Below are positions 1-6,455 of a stretch of DNA of 8,674 bases, piece after piece (the stretch's first letter is position 1; each line of letters begins with the position of its first letter). The DNA lies in contig JAADEO010000233.1 in assembly GCA_013153415.1 (NCBI GenBank), positions 1 through 8,674 on the forward strand, written 5' to 3'. Source of the DNA: Deltaproteobacteria bacterium. Its GTDB lineage: Bacteria > Desulfobacterota > Anaeroferrophillalia > Anaeroferrophillales > Tharpellaceae. The notes beneath the pieces were generated by a model. The model ran no database searches, had not been told where the DNA came from, and saw only the letters and a list, made by a program, of their open reading frames with translations. The position numbers and the translations under genes are program-made.

Positions 1-114
1 TACGGGGTCCGCGGCATTCCCACCCTGATCCTTTTCAACCAGGGCAAAGAAGTCGACAAGATCGTCGGCATGACCAACAAGGCCAGTCTCGAGGCGATGC
101 TGGCCAAGGTCTGA
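1..114 (+). CDS. trxA: Thioredoxin, C-terminal fragment (5' end outside window)
   Basis: The frame is open from base 1 and stops at TGA 112-114, leaving 37 residues. It begins YGVRGIPTLILF, which matches the thioredoxin strand carrying the cis-proline loop (IPT) that packs against the CxxC active site. It continues with a short charged turn (NQGKE), the VG element, and a final amphipathic helix ending LEAMLAKV. In E. coli thioredoxin the equivalent stretch is the last third of the protein, so the WCGPC motif should lie upstream of the window. The lack of extra C-terminal domains fits a stand-alone cytoplasmic thioredoxin that reduces protein disulfides with electrons from thioredoxin reductase. 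A thioredoxin-like domain at the end of a larger protein cannot be excluded, because the N-terminus is not visible. The next gene is a periplasmic thioredoxin-fold protein. Confidence 0.85.
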   Translation, partial: YGVRGIPTLILFNQGKEVDKIVGMTNKASLEAMLAKV

Positions 115-137
115 TTACAGCTCTTAAACAACCATCC

Positions 138-188
138 ATACCGGACCGTTCTCCCGCTGCCGGACAATGAGGGGAGAGGGCCCGGTAT
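138..188 (+). terminator. Long imperfect hairpin downstream of trxA
   Basis: The arms ATACCGG (138-144) and CCGGTAT (182-188) pair perfectly. The stem continues through CC/GG (146-147 with 179-180) and TCTCCC/GGGAGA (150-155 with 172-177), broken only by small internal loops, and closes on a loop of about 16 nt. It begins 24 nt after the trxA stop. There is no T-tract after the 3' arm, so it is not a textbook intrinsic terminator. It could instead protect the 3' end of the trxA mRNA, or act with the weaker hairpin at 214-231. Confidence 0.4.
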
Positions 189-213
189 CAAGTAGCACCC
201 GAGGCGGTTTTCA

Positions 214-231
214 AAAATCCGCCCGGATTTT
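214..231 (+). terminator. Short A/T-flanked hairpin before the tlpA-like gene
   Basis: AAAATCC (214-220) pairs with GGATTTT (225-231) around a GCCC loop, giving an A-tract, stem and T-tract order that resembles a small symmetrical terminator. Only three pairs are G-C, so it is weak. The same CCGCC bases (219-223) can pair instead with GGCGG (203-207), so two mutually exclusive folds are possible. It lies just upstream of the ribosome binding site of the next gene (AGG at 233-235). Confidence 0.3.
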
Positions 232-246
232 CAGGAAAATGCTATT

Positions 247-801
247 ATGCCGCCAAAAACCATATCTTTTCGTAAACCTCTTTTCAGACTGCTCCTCATC
301 GGGCTGATTTTATCTCTCATTCCCCTGTTCTGTGCCTGCGACAGCGGCACCAAGAAGGTCAAAGTTCCGAAAACCGCCCCCGATTTCACTTTGAAAACCC
401 TCGACGGCCAGACCCTGACCCGGGACGGGCTCAAAGGCAAAGTGGTTCTGCTCGACTTCTGGGCCACCTGGTGCCCACCCTGCCGGGCCGCGATCCCGCA
501 CCTGATCACTCTCTACAACAACTACAAGGACCAGGGCCTGATCGTCGTCGGCATCAGTCTCGACCAGGGAGATCAATCGGATGTCAGCGATTTCGTCAAA
601 CGCAACCAGATCCCCTACCCCATAGCCATGGGACACGGCAACCCGATCGTCAAGGACATGGGCGATGTCACCTCTCTGCCAACCCTGATCATCCTCGACC
701 AGCAATCGGAAATCAAATTCAAGGTTGTCGGTTTCAATGCTGAAATCGGCCAGAAGATCGAACACAAGCTGCGCCAGTTGCTGGAGCAGAAGCAACAGTG
801 A
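247..801 (+). CDS. TlpA/ResA-like periplasmic thiol-disulfide oxidoreductase, probable lipoprotein
   Basis: This 184-residue protein has a basic N-terminus (residues 1-14), a hydrophobic segment (about 15-30) and then Cys31 in the sequence LFCACD, a plausible but imperfect lipobox. Anchoring by lipid or by an uncleaved helix is therefore inferred. The mature part follows the TlpA/ResA/AhpC-TSA pattern: APDFTL near 44-49, a strand leading to WATWCPPC with the redox cysteines at 76 and 79, IVVGISLD near 99-106, and the cis-proline at 145 in SLPT. Members of this family reduce or shuffle disulfides in the periplasm, often for cytochrome c maturation. The glutamate found in ResA just after its CxxC motif is absent here (RAAIPHL follows), so a dedicated haem-maturation role is not assured. 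ATG 247 is chosen because AGGAAAA (233-239) sits at good spacing and the signal segment starts there. The gene follows trxA on the same strand, separated by 132 nt that contain hairpins, so co-transcription is uncertain. Confidence 0.88.
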   Translation: MPPKTISFRKPLFRLLLIGLILSLIPLFCACDSGTKKVKVPKTAPDFTLKTLDGQTLTRDGLKGKVVLLDFWATWCPPCRAAIPHLITLYNNYKDQGLIVVGISLDQGDQSDVSDFVKRNQIPYPIAMGHGNPIVKDMGDVTSLPTLIILDQQSEIKFKVVGFNAEIGQKIEHKLRQLLEQKQQ

Positions 802-953
802 TGACCTCGTAAGCAATCAAACTTTTCGTAAAAAACCAGATGGCCAACTAAAAAGCGCCGGAAGCGAGGCGGAACCTTTGCCCTTAAAGGGGGTAAAGGA
901 AAGTCATGCCCTTCAGGGTGCGGAGCCATCACCAGCAGCAACCCGGAGAAAAG
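802..953 (+). promoter_or_regulatory. Non-coding leader of glyS with hairpin at 875-899
   Basis: No gene fits between the tlpA-like stop and glyS. The clearest element is a hairpin, CCTTTGCCC (875-883) with GGGTAAAGG (891-899): nine pairs including one G-U, and a seven-base loop. Its 3' arm contains part of AAGGA (896-900), which would be the Shine-Dalgarno sequence for an ATG at 906. I see no convincing -35/-10 promoter pair and no match to the T-box consensus. It may be an mRNA leader or simply the gap left by a rearrangement. Confidence 0.4.
945..953 (+). promoter_or_regulatory. Ribosome binding site that sets the glyS start
   Basis: GGAG (945-948) is followed by five bases and ATG 954. 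This start begins the protein at MTQDLLLEIGTEEIPA, which is how GlyRS beta subunits normally begin. The in-frame ATG at 906 also has a good site (AAGGA 896-900) but would add 16 residues, MPFRVRSHHQQQPGEK, that do not look like family sequence. Confidence 0.7.
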
Positions 954-3017
954 ATGACACAGGACCTCCTGCTCGAAATCGGCACCGAAGAAATTCCGGC
1001 CGGTTTTCTGACCAAAGCGTTCCAGGATTTGAAACTCGAAGCCCAGAAGATGCTCGACCGTCTGCGCCTCGAACATGGTGAAATCAGGGTTTTCGGAACC
1101 CCCAGACGGCTGGCCCTGCTGGTCGCGGAACTGGCCGATGGGCAGGTGGACCGGGTGGTCGAAAACACCGGCCCGGCAAAAAGCATCGCCTTCGATGCCG
1201 ACGGCAAGCCCACCAAGGCCGGTATCGGCTTTGCCCGGGGGCAGGGCGTGACTCCCGAAGAGCTGGAAATCATCACCACCGAAAAAGGGGAGTACGTATG
1301 CGTCCGCAAACGTGAGCAGGGAGAGAAAACCGAGACCCTGCTGAGCCAGGCCCTACCCGCCTTCATCAACGCCATCCCTTTTCGCAAATCGATGCGCTGG
1401 CACGATCTCGACGCCCGCTTCGCCCGCCCGATACACTGGATCGTCGCCCTTTACGGCACTACAGTCATCCCTTTCACCTTCGCCGGCGTGACCAGCGGCA
1501 ACCGCTCCCGCGGCCATCGTTTCATGGCCCCCGAGGAGTTTGCAATCGACAATCCCGGAGCCTACATCGAACTCTGCCGGAAAGCCCGGGTCGTCGTCGA
1601 CCAGAACGAACGCCGCCAGATGATCGTCAGCCAGTTGGCTGAAATCGAAAAACAGCTGGGTGGAAAGGTTATCGAAGATCCGGAACTTTTGGAGACCGTC
1701 ACCAACCTGGTCGAGATTCCGCAAGCGATCGCCGGTTCTTTCGACCAGAGTTTTCTCGAACTGCCGGAAGAGGTGCTGATCACGGTGATGCGTCATCATC
1801 AGAAATATTTCTGCCTGCGCGATGGCGATGGCCGCCTGATGGCCCATTTCATCACTATCAACAACACCCAGGCCCGCGACCCCCAGGTCGTGGTCCAGGG
1901 CAACCAGCGGGTTCTGCTGGCCCGGCTCAACGACGCCCGCTTCTTCTACCGCGAAGATCTCAAGATTCCACTCGAAGATTTTGTCGAACGGCTCAAAAAC
2001 GTGGTCTTCCAGGCCCAGCTCGGGACCTCGTACGAAAAGGTCGAGCGTTTCCGGGCCCTGGCCGAAAAGCTGGCGGCCGAACTCTGCCCTGAAAAAAGAG
2101 AGAAAATCAGCCGCACCGCCCTGCTCTGCAAGGCCGATCTCGAAAGCAGCATGGTCTGCGAATTCTCCGATCTGCAGGGCATCATGGGCCGGGAATACGC
2201 CCGGGCTGCAGGCGAAGACGAGGAGCTCGCCGTCGCCATCTACGAGCACTACCTGCCGACCGGTTCCGGCAGCGCCCTGCCCTCCAACGACTGCGGCGCC
2301 ATCGTCGGCATCGCCGACAAGCTCGACACCATCGCCGGCTGCTTCGGCGTCGGCCTTCAGCCGACCGGCAGCGCCGACCCCTACGCCCTGCGCCGCCAGG
2401 CCCTGGGCATCATCAACATCTGTCTCGACCGCGGTTACCGCTTTTCGCTCGGCAAGATGGTCGACCAGGCTTTAGAACAGCTCAAAGAGAAAATCATCAA
2501 ACCCGCCGCCGAGATCAAGCAGGAGATCCTCGACTTCATCAAGGGACGCTTCTTCCACCGCCAGACCGCGGCCGGAATTCCGGCCGGCGTCGTCGAGGCG
2601 GTCCAGGCCGCCGGTTTCGATGACATTGTCGAAGCCAACCGGCGCCTCGAAGCCCTCGAACGTTTCCGCCACCGGGACGATTTCGCCGACCTGATGACCG
2701 CTTTCAAACGGATCGTCAACATCACCCGCAAGGAAAAAGAGAACTACACCCTCGATCCCGACCGTCTCGGGGAAAAAGCCGAACAGGAACTCCACCAGGC
2801 GGCGCAGGTGGCCTCCGCCAGAATCGCCGAAGCCCTGGCCGGCGGCGATTACGATGCCGCCCTGGCCGCAGTCGCCGAGCTCAAGGAGAGTGTCGACACC
2901 TTCTTCGACGAGATCATGGTCATGGTCGACGATCCTGAAATCCGCAAGAACCGCCTCGCCCTGCTCCAGGGAATTGCCGCTGATTTCCGGAAAATCGCCG
3001 ATTTCAGCAAACTGTAA
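954..3017 (+). CDS. glyS: Glycyl-tRNA synthetase, beta subunit
   Basis: This is the beta chain of the bacterial alpha2beta2 glycyl-tRNA synthetase. The alpha chain (GlyQ) holds the catalytic core, while the beta chain recognises and positions tRNA-Gly. At 687 residues it has the usual full length. Landmarks in order are LLEIGTEEIPAGF at the N-terminus, MRWHDLDARFARPIHWI (about 147-163), SGNRSRGHRF (about 180-189), MRHHQKYFCL (about 279-288), LARLNDARFFYREDL (about 322-336), the HD-like core with ADLESSMVCEFSDLQG (about 393-408), and QPTGSADPYALRRQALGI (about 469-486). The C-terminal part, from about 570, is helical and fits the DALR anticodon-binding domain, ending IADFSKL. All of the motifs are intact, so the gene looks functional. 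It is preceded by the tlpA-like gene, not by glyQ, which is its usual partner. ppdK follows after 87 nt, an order I recall from Geobacter-type genomes. Confidence 0.96.
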   Translation: MTQDLLLEIGTEEIPAGFLTKAFQDLKLEAQKMLDRLRLEHGEIRVFGTPRRLALLVAELADGQVDRVVENTGPAKSIAFDADGKPTKAGIGFARGQGVTPEELEIITTEKGEYVCVRKREQGEKTETLLSQALPAFINAIPFRKSMRWHDLDARFARPIHWIVALYGTTVIPFTFAGVTSGNRSRGHRFMAPEEFAIDNPGAYIELCRKARVVVDQNERRQMIVSQLAEIEKQLGGKVIEDPELLETVTNLVEIPQAIAGSFDQSFLELPEEVLITVMRHHQKYFCLRDGDGRLMAHFITINNTQARDPQVVVQGNQRVLLARLNDARFFYREDLKIPLEDFVERLKNVVFQAQLGTSYEKVERFRALAEKLAAELCPEKREKISRTALLCKADLESSMVCEFSDLQGIMGREYARAAGEDEELAVAIYEHYLPTGSGSALPSNDCGAIVGIADKLDTIAGCFGVGLQPTGSADPYALRRQALGIINICLDRGYRFSLGKMVDQALEQLKEKIIKPAAEIKQEILDFIKGRFFHRQTAAGIPAGVVEAVQAAGFDDIVEANRRLEALERFRHRDDFADLMTAFKRIVNITRKEKENYTLDPDRLGEKAEQELHQAAQVASARIAEALAGGDYDAALAAVAELKESVDTFFDEIMVMVDDPEIRKNRLALLQGIAADFRKIADFSKL

Positions 3018-3068
3018 GAAAACCGCCCTCTCCGCTTGCATCGCAGCGAAACGAGGAGCTTTTTCATT

Positions 3069-3086
3069 CTCAAACCTCTTTTTGAG
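3069..3086 (+). other. Small hairpin in the glyS-ppdK gap
   Basis: CTCAAA (3069-3074) pairs with TTTGAG (3081-3086) around CCTCTT. The stem is short and A/T-rich. It sits five to ten bases before the ppdK ribosome binding site, so it is more likely to affect translation slightly, or to mean nothing, than to terminate transcription. Confidence 0.25.
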
Positions 3087-3090
3087 CAGC

Positions 3091-3097
3091 AAAGGAG
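3091..3097 (+). promoter_or_regulatory. Strong ribosome binding site of ppdK
   Basis: AAAGGAG lies seven bases before ATG 3105. It decides the start against an in-frame TTG at 3036, which would add 23 non-family residues and has no such site. Confidence 0.8.
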
Positions 3098-3104
3098 AAC
3101 CCTG

Positions 3105-5762
3105 ATGAGCGAAAAATATGTCTACAGTTTCGGTGGGGACTACACCGAGGGCGATGCCGGGATGCGCGATCTACTCGGCGGCAAGGGTGCCAACCTGGCG
3201 GAAATGATCAAAATCGGAGTTCCGGTACCGCCGGGCTTTACGATAACGACCACGGCCTGCATCGCCTTCTACGACAACGACCGCTCTCTGCCTCCGGGCC
3301 TGGAGGACCAGGTCCGCGAAGCGATGGCCCGGACCGAAGCGACGATGGGCAGAAAATTCGGCGACCGTGACAATCCTCTGCTCTTTTCGGTCCGTTCCGG
3401 CGCCCGGGTCTCGATGCCGGGGATGATGGATACGGTCTTAAACCTGGGTCTCAACGACGAAACCGTCCAGGGTCTCATCAAGGGCTCCGATAATCCCCGT
3501 TTCGCCTACGACAGCTACCGTCGCTTCATTCAGATGTACGGCAATGTGGTGATGGGTATCGAAGGCGAAAAACTCGAAGTCCTGCTGGAGCAGGCCAAGA
3601 AAGAGAAAGGCGTCAAACTCGACACCGAACTCGATGCCGACGATCTCAAAAAACTGGTCGGCTCCCTCAAGGCGAGGGTCAAGGAGTTGACCGGGAACGA
3701 TTTCCCCGAAGACCCCTATGATCAGCTCTGGGGCGCGATCAGCGCCGTTTTCAACTCCTGGAATACCAAGCGGGCGATCACCTACCGCAAACTCAACGGC
3801 ATCCCCGACCACTGGGGCACTGCGGTCAACGTCCAGACCATGGTCTTCGGCAACATGGGCGATGATTGCGCCACCGGGGTCGCCTTCACCCGCGACCCCT
3901 CGACCGGGGAAAAGATCTTCTACGGCGAATTCCTGATCAACGCTCAAGGCGAAGACGTGGTCGCCGGAATCCGCACTCCGCAACCGATCAACGAAATCGG
4001 ACGCGGGGATTCGGATCTGCCCTCGCTTGAAACCCTGATGCCGGACATCTACAACGAGCTGGTCGAAGTCTACCAGAAACTGGAGAAGCACTACCGCGAC
4101 ATGCAGGATCTCGAGTTCACCATCGAGCGCCACAAACTCTGGCTGCTGCAGACCAGAAACGGCAAGCGCACAGTCAAGGCGGCGATCAAAATCGCGGTCG
4201 ACATGGTCGGTGAAGGCCTGATCGACAAAAAAGAAGCGGTAATGCGGGTCGAGCCCGACAAACTCGACAACCTTCTCCATCCGACCCTCGATCCCAAGGC
4301 TGAAAAAGAGCTGTTGGCCAAAGGCTTGCCGGCTTCGCCCGGTGCCGCCAGCGGCGAGATCGTCTTCTCCGCCGACGAGGCCGAGGAGATGAAGGAGGCC
4401 GGCCACAAGGTGATCCTGGTGCGGGCCGAGACCTCGCCCGAGGACATCAACGGCATGAATGCGGCCGAAGGCATCCTGACCTCGCGCGGCGGCATGACCT
4501 CGCACGCCGCGGTGGTCGCCCGCGGCATGGGCAAATGCTGTGTCGCCGGCTGTTCCGCAGTCGTGGTCGACTACGACAACGAGTGTTTCAAGGTTGGCGA
4601 CCGAGTTTTCAAAAAGGGCGATGTCATCACCCTCGACGGTTCGACCGGCGAGGTTTTCGTCGGCAGGATCCCGACCATCACCCCCCAGCTGACCGGCGAT
4701 TTCGCCACTTTCATGAGTTGGGCCGACGAATTCCGCAAACTCAACGTCAGAACCAACGCCGACACCCCGCACGACGCCAAGGTGGCCCGCGATTTCGGAG
4801 CCGAGGGCATCGGCCTCTGCCGTACCGAACATATGTTTTTCGAAGAGAGTCGGATCCGGGCAGTGCGCGAGATGATCCTCGCCGACAGTCTCGAGGGCCG
4901 TGAACACGCCCTGGCCAAGCTCAAACCGGAACAGAAAAAGGATTTCATCGGCATCTTCAAGGCTATGGACGGTCTGCCGGTGACTATCCGCCTGCTCGAC
5001 CCGCCTTTGCACGAGTTTCTCCCCCAGGAAGAGGATGACATCGCCGAACTGGCCGGAATCATGGGCGTTTCAGTCGAAGCCCTGAAAGAACGCACCGAGT
5101 CCCTGCATGAATTCAACCCGATGCTCGGCCACCGCGGTTGCCGGCTCGGGATCGCCTATCCCGAGATCTACGACATGCAGGTCGCGGCCATCATCGAGGC
5201 CGCCTGCGACTGCGTCAAGAAAGGGATCAGCGTCCTGCCCGAAATCATGATTCCGCTGGTCGCCGACGTCAACGAGCTGAAATTCCTCAAGAAAAGAAGT
5301 ATCGCTATCTGCGATGCGGCGATCAAGAAGGCCGGTATCGAACTCAAATACATGATCGGCACGATGATCGAGCTGCCGCGCGCCGCCCTGACCGCCGACG
5401 CCATCGCCGAGGAAGCCGAATTCTTCTCCTTCGGTACCAACGATCTGACCCAGACCACTTTCGGTCTGAGCCGTGACGACGCCGGCAAGTTCCTGCCGGC
5501 CTACATCGAACAGAAGATCTTCCCCTGCGACCCCTTCGTTTCGATCGACATCGACGGGGTCGGGGCACTGGTCGAAATCGGTGTCACCCGGGGCCGGACG
5601 ACGCGGCCCGATCTCAAGGTCGGAATCTGCGGCGAACATGGCGGCGAACCGAAATCGGTCGCCTTCTGTCACAAAACCGGGCTCAATTACGTCAGCTGTT
5701 CGCCTTTCCGGGTACCGATCGCCCGGTTGGCGGCGGCCCAGGCGGCAATCAGCGATATCTAG
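3105..5762 (+). CDS. ppdK: Pyruvate, phosphate dikinase
   Basis: This cytoplasmic enzyme interconverts ATP, phosphate and pyruvate with AMP, pyrophosphate and phosphoenolpyruvate. In anaerobes growing on acetate or pyruvate it can supply PEP for gluconeogenesis, or run in the glycolytic direction. The protein has 885 residues, the normal full length. The N-terminal ATP-grasp part (about 1-350) contains GGKGANLAEM and SVRSGARVSMPGMMDTV. The swivelling phosphohistidine domain (about 400-520) contains GGMTSHAAVVARG with the phosphoacceptor His467, and Thr465 just before it corresponds to the site modified by the PPDK regulatory protein (DUF299) in other species. The C-terminal PEP/pyruvate TIM barrel (about 540-880) contains the substrate-binding stretch FGTNDLTQTTFGLSRDD and GICGEHGGEP with the catalytic Cys842. 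The start is fixed by AAAGGAG at 3091-3097. The stop is TAG. The next gene begins 12 nt later in the same frame, so the two are very likely co-transcribed. Confidence 0.98.
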   Translation: MSEKYVYSFGGDYTEGDAGMRDLLGGKGANLAEMIKIGVPVPPGFTITTTACIAFYDNDRSLPPGLEDQVREAMARTEATMGRKFGDRDNPLLFSVRSGARVSMPGMMDTVLNLGLNDETVQGLIKGSDNPRFAYDSYRRFIQMYGNVVMGIEGEKLEVLLEQAKKEKGVKLDTELDADDLKKLVGSLKARVKELTGNDFPEDPYDQLWGAISAVFNSWNTKRAITYRKLNGIPDHWGTAVNVQTMVFGNMGDDCATGVAFTRDPSTGEKIFYGEFLINAQGEDVVAGIRTPQPINEIGRGDSDLPSLETLMPDIYNELVEVYQKLEKHYRDMQDLEFTIERHKLWLLQTRNGKRTVKAAIKIAVDMVGEGLIDKKEAVMRVEPDKLDNLLHPTLDPKAEKELLAKGLPASPGAASGEIVFSADEAEEMKEAGHKVILVRAETSPEDINGMNAAEGILTSRGGMTSHAAVVARGMGKCCVAGCSAVVVDYDNECFKVGDRVFKKGDVITLDGSTGEVFVGRIPTITPQLTGDFATFMSWADEFRKLNVRTNADTPHDAKVARDFGAEGIGLCRTEHMFFEESRIRAVREMILADSLEGREHALAKLKPEQKKDFIGIFKAMDGLPVTIRLLDPPLHEFLPQEEDDIAELAGIMGVSVEALKERTESLHEFNPMLGHRGCRLGIAYPEIYDMQVAAIIEAACDCVKKGISVLPEIMIPLVADVNELKFLKKRSIAICDAAIKKAGIELKYMIGTMIELPRAALTADAIAEEAEFFSFGTNDLTQTTFGLSRDDAGKFLPAYIEQKIFPCDPFVSIDIDGVGALVEIGVTRGRTTRPDLKVGICGEHGGEPKSVAFCHKTGLNYVSCSPFRVPIARLAAAQAAISDI

Positions 5763-5774
5763 TCCGCACCGACA

Positions 5775-6455
5775 ATGACCGAAGAGCTACAGGCCGCCTA
5801 CGATACCCTGCTGGCGGCTTTCGGTTCCCAACACTGGTGGCCGGCGGAGAGCGCTGACGAGATGATCATCGGCGCTCTCCTGACCCAGAACACCAACTGG
5901 AAAAACGTCGAAAAAGCCCTTGCCGGTCTGCGCCGGCAAGGGTCTCTTTCTTTAGCAGCGATCGCAGAGCTGGAAACGGAAACCCTGGCCGAGCTGATCC
6001 GCCCTTCGGGCTACTTCCGGCAGAAAGCTCAACGCTTGAGACTTCTGGCCCGAAGCGTCCTTGACGCGGGCGGGTTGCCGAAACTGGCGGAAAAACCGAC
6101 TCCGGAACTGCGGCGCTGGCTGCTGAAACTCAAAGGCATCGGTCCGGAAACCGCCGACAGCATCCTGCTTTACGCCTTCGAGCGGCCGGTTTTCGTAATC
6201 GATGCCTACACTTTGAGAATCGGCAGCCGACACGACTGGTTTGCTCCGGCTACCGATTATGCCGCAGCCCAAACCTTCTTCACCCGGCACCTGCCAGGAG
6301 ACAGCGCTCTTTACAATGAATTCCACGCGCTCCTGGTCCGGGTCGGCAAAGAGTTCTGCCGGCCGAAAAAACCCGATTGCGCCCGTTGCCCCCTGTATTC
6401 CCTCTATCGCGAACCCGGCCCTGGCAGGTCCACATCAAGGAAATCCGATGTCTGA
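5775..6455 (+). CDS. Endonuclease III-related HhH-GPD DNA glycosylase (COG2231/MagIII-like)
   Basis: The 226-residue protein has the HhH-GPD fold of base-excision DNA glycosylases. WWPAES (21-26) and IIGALLTQNTNW (31-42) are typical of the endonuclease III-related family that includes Helicobacter MagIII, a 3-methyladenine glycosylase. The helix-hairpin-helix is LKLKGIGPETADS (117-129), and the catalytic aspartate is Asp143 in FVIDAYTLRIG. Where endonuclease III has its Schiff-base lysine (motif GVGRKTA), this protein has Glu125, which points to a monofunctional glycosylase without beta-lyase activity. Near the C-terminus, C195-x6-C202-x2-C205 matches the first three ligands of the 4Fe-4S loop, but the fourth position is Tyr211. 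The substrate is not predictable; alkylated purines are a reasonable guess from the family. No strong Shine-Dalgarno precedes ATG 5775, so translation may be coupled to ppdK 12 nt upstream. The last eight bases overlap the GGDEF gene. A terminator-like hairpin lies inside the gene at 5917-5942. Confidence 0.85.
   Translation: MTEELQAAYDTLLAAFGSQHWWPAESADEMIIGALLTQNTNWKNVEKALAGLRRQGSLSLAAIAELETETLAELIRPSGYFRQKAQRLRLLARSVLDAGGLPKLAEKPTPELRRWLLKLKGIGPETADSILLYAFERPVFVIDAYTLRIGSRHDWFAPATDYAAAQTFFTRHLPGDSALYNEFHALLVRVGKEFCRPKKPDCARCPLYSLYREPGPGRSTSRKSDV
5917..5942 (+). repeat. Perfect 10-bp inverted repeat with following T-rich run, inside the glycosylase gene
   Basis: CCCTTGCCGG (5917-5926) and CCGGCAAGGG (5933-5942) are exact inverted copies around TCTGCG, and the next bases are TCTCTTTCTTT (5943-5953). 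A G/C-rich stem followed by a pyrimidine run resembles an intrinsic terminator on the plus strand, about 155 nt past the ppdK stop. It encodes ordinary residues (ALAGLRRQGSLSL) in the open frame, so it may instead be a chance structure. Confidence 0.5.
6437..6443 (+). promoter_or_regulatory. Ribosome binding site of the GGDEF gene, inside the glycosylase gene
   Basis: AAGGAAA lies four bases before ATG 6448 and sets this start. An in-frame TTG far upstream at 6241 would only read through glycosylase sequence in another frame and gives 69 residues unlike any domain. Confidence 0.7.

Noticed and set aside
241..248. Extended -10-like sequence GCTATTAT at the tlpA-like start codon
   Set aside because: It overlaps the ATG, has no fitting -35 element upstream, and would produce a transcript lacking the ribosome binding site.
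906..953. 16-residue N-terminal extension of GlyS
   Set aside because: The extension is Gln/His/Arg-rich and unlike family sequence, while ATG 954 gives the normal GlyRS beta N-terminus with a good ribosome binding site. The possible role of the upstream start is kept only as a finding.
802..953. Glycine T-box or riboswitch upstream of glyS
   Set aside because: The stretch CAGGGTGCGGAGCC near 914-927 recalls the T-box sequence at first sight but does not match its AGGGTGGNACCGCG core, and no specifier stem or glycine or c-di-GMP riboswitch core could be recognised.
1353..2249. Minus-strand open frame (298 residues) opposite glyS
   Set aside because: It lies fully inside conserved glyS sequence, has no recognisable motif, and shares the antisense codon-bias explanation.
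3438..5012. Long minus-strand open frame (524 residues) opposite ppdK
   Set aside because: The plus strand encodes full-length PPDK with every catalytic motif. The antisense product shows no domain and is the sort of open frame that G/C-rich codon bias creates.
6241..6447. Upstream extension of the GGDEF gene through the glycosylase gene
   Set aside because: The extra 69 residues are glycosylase DNA read in another frame. ATG 6448 has its own ribosome binding site and begins the plausible protein.
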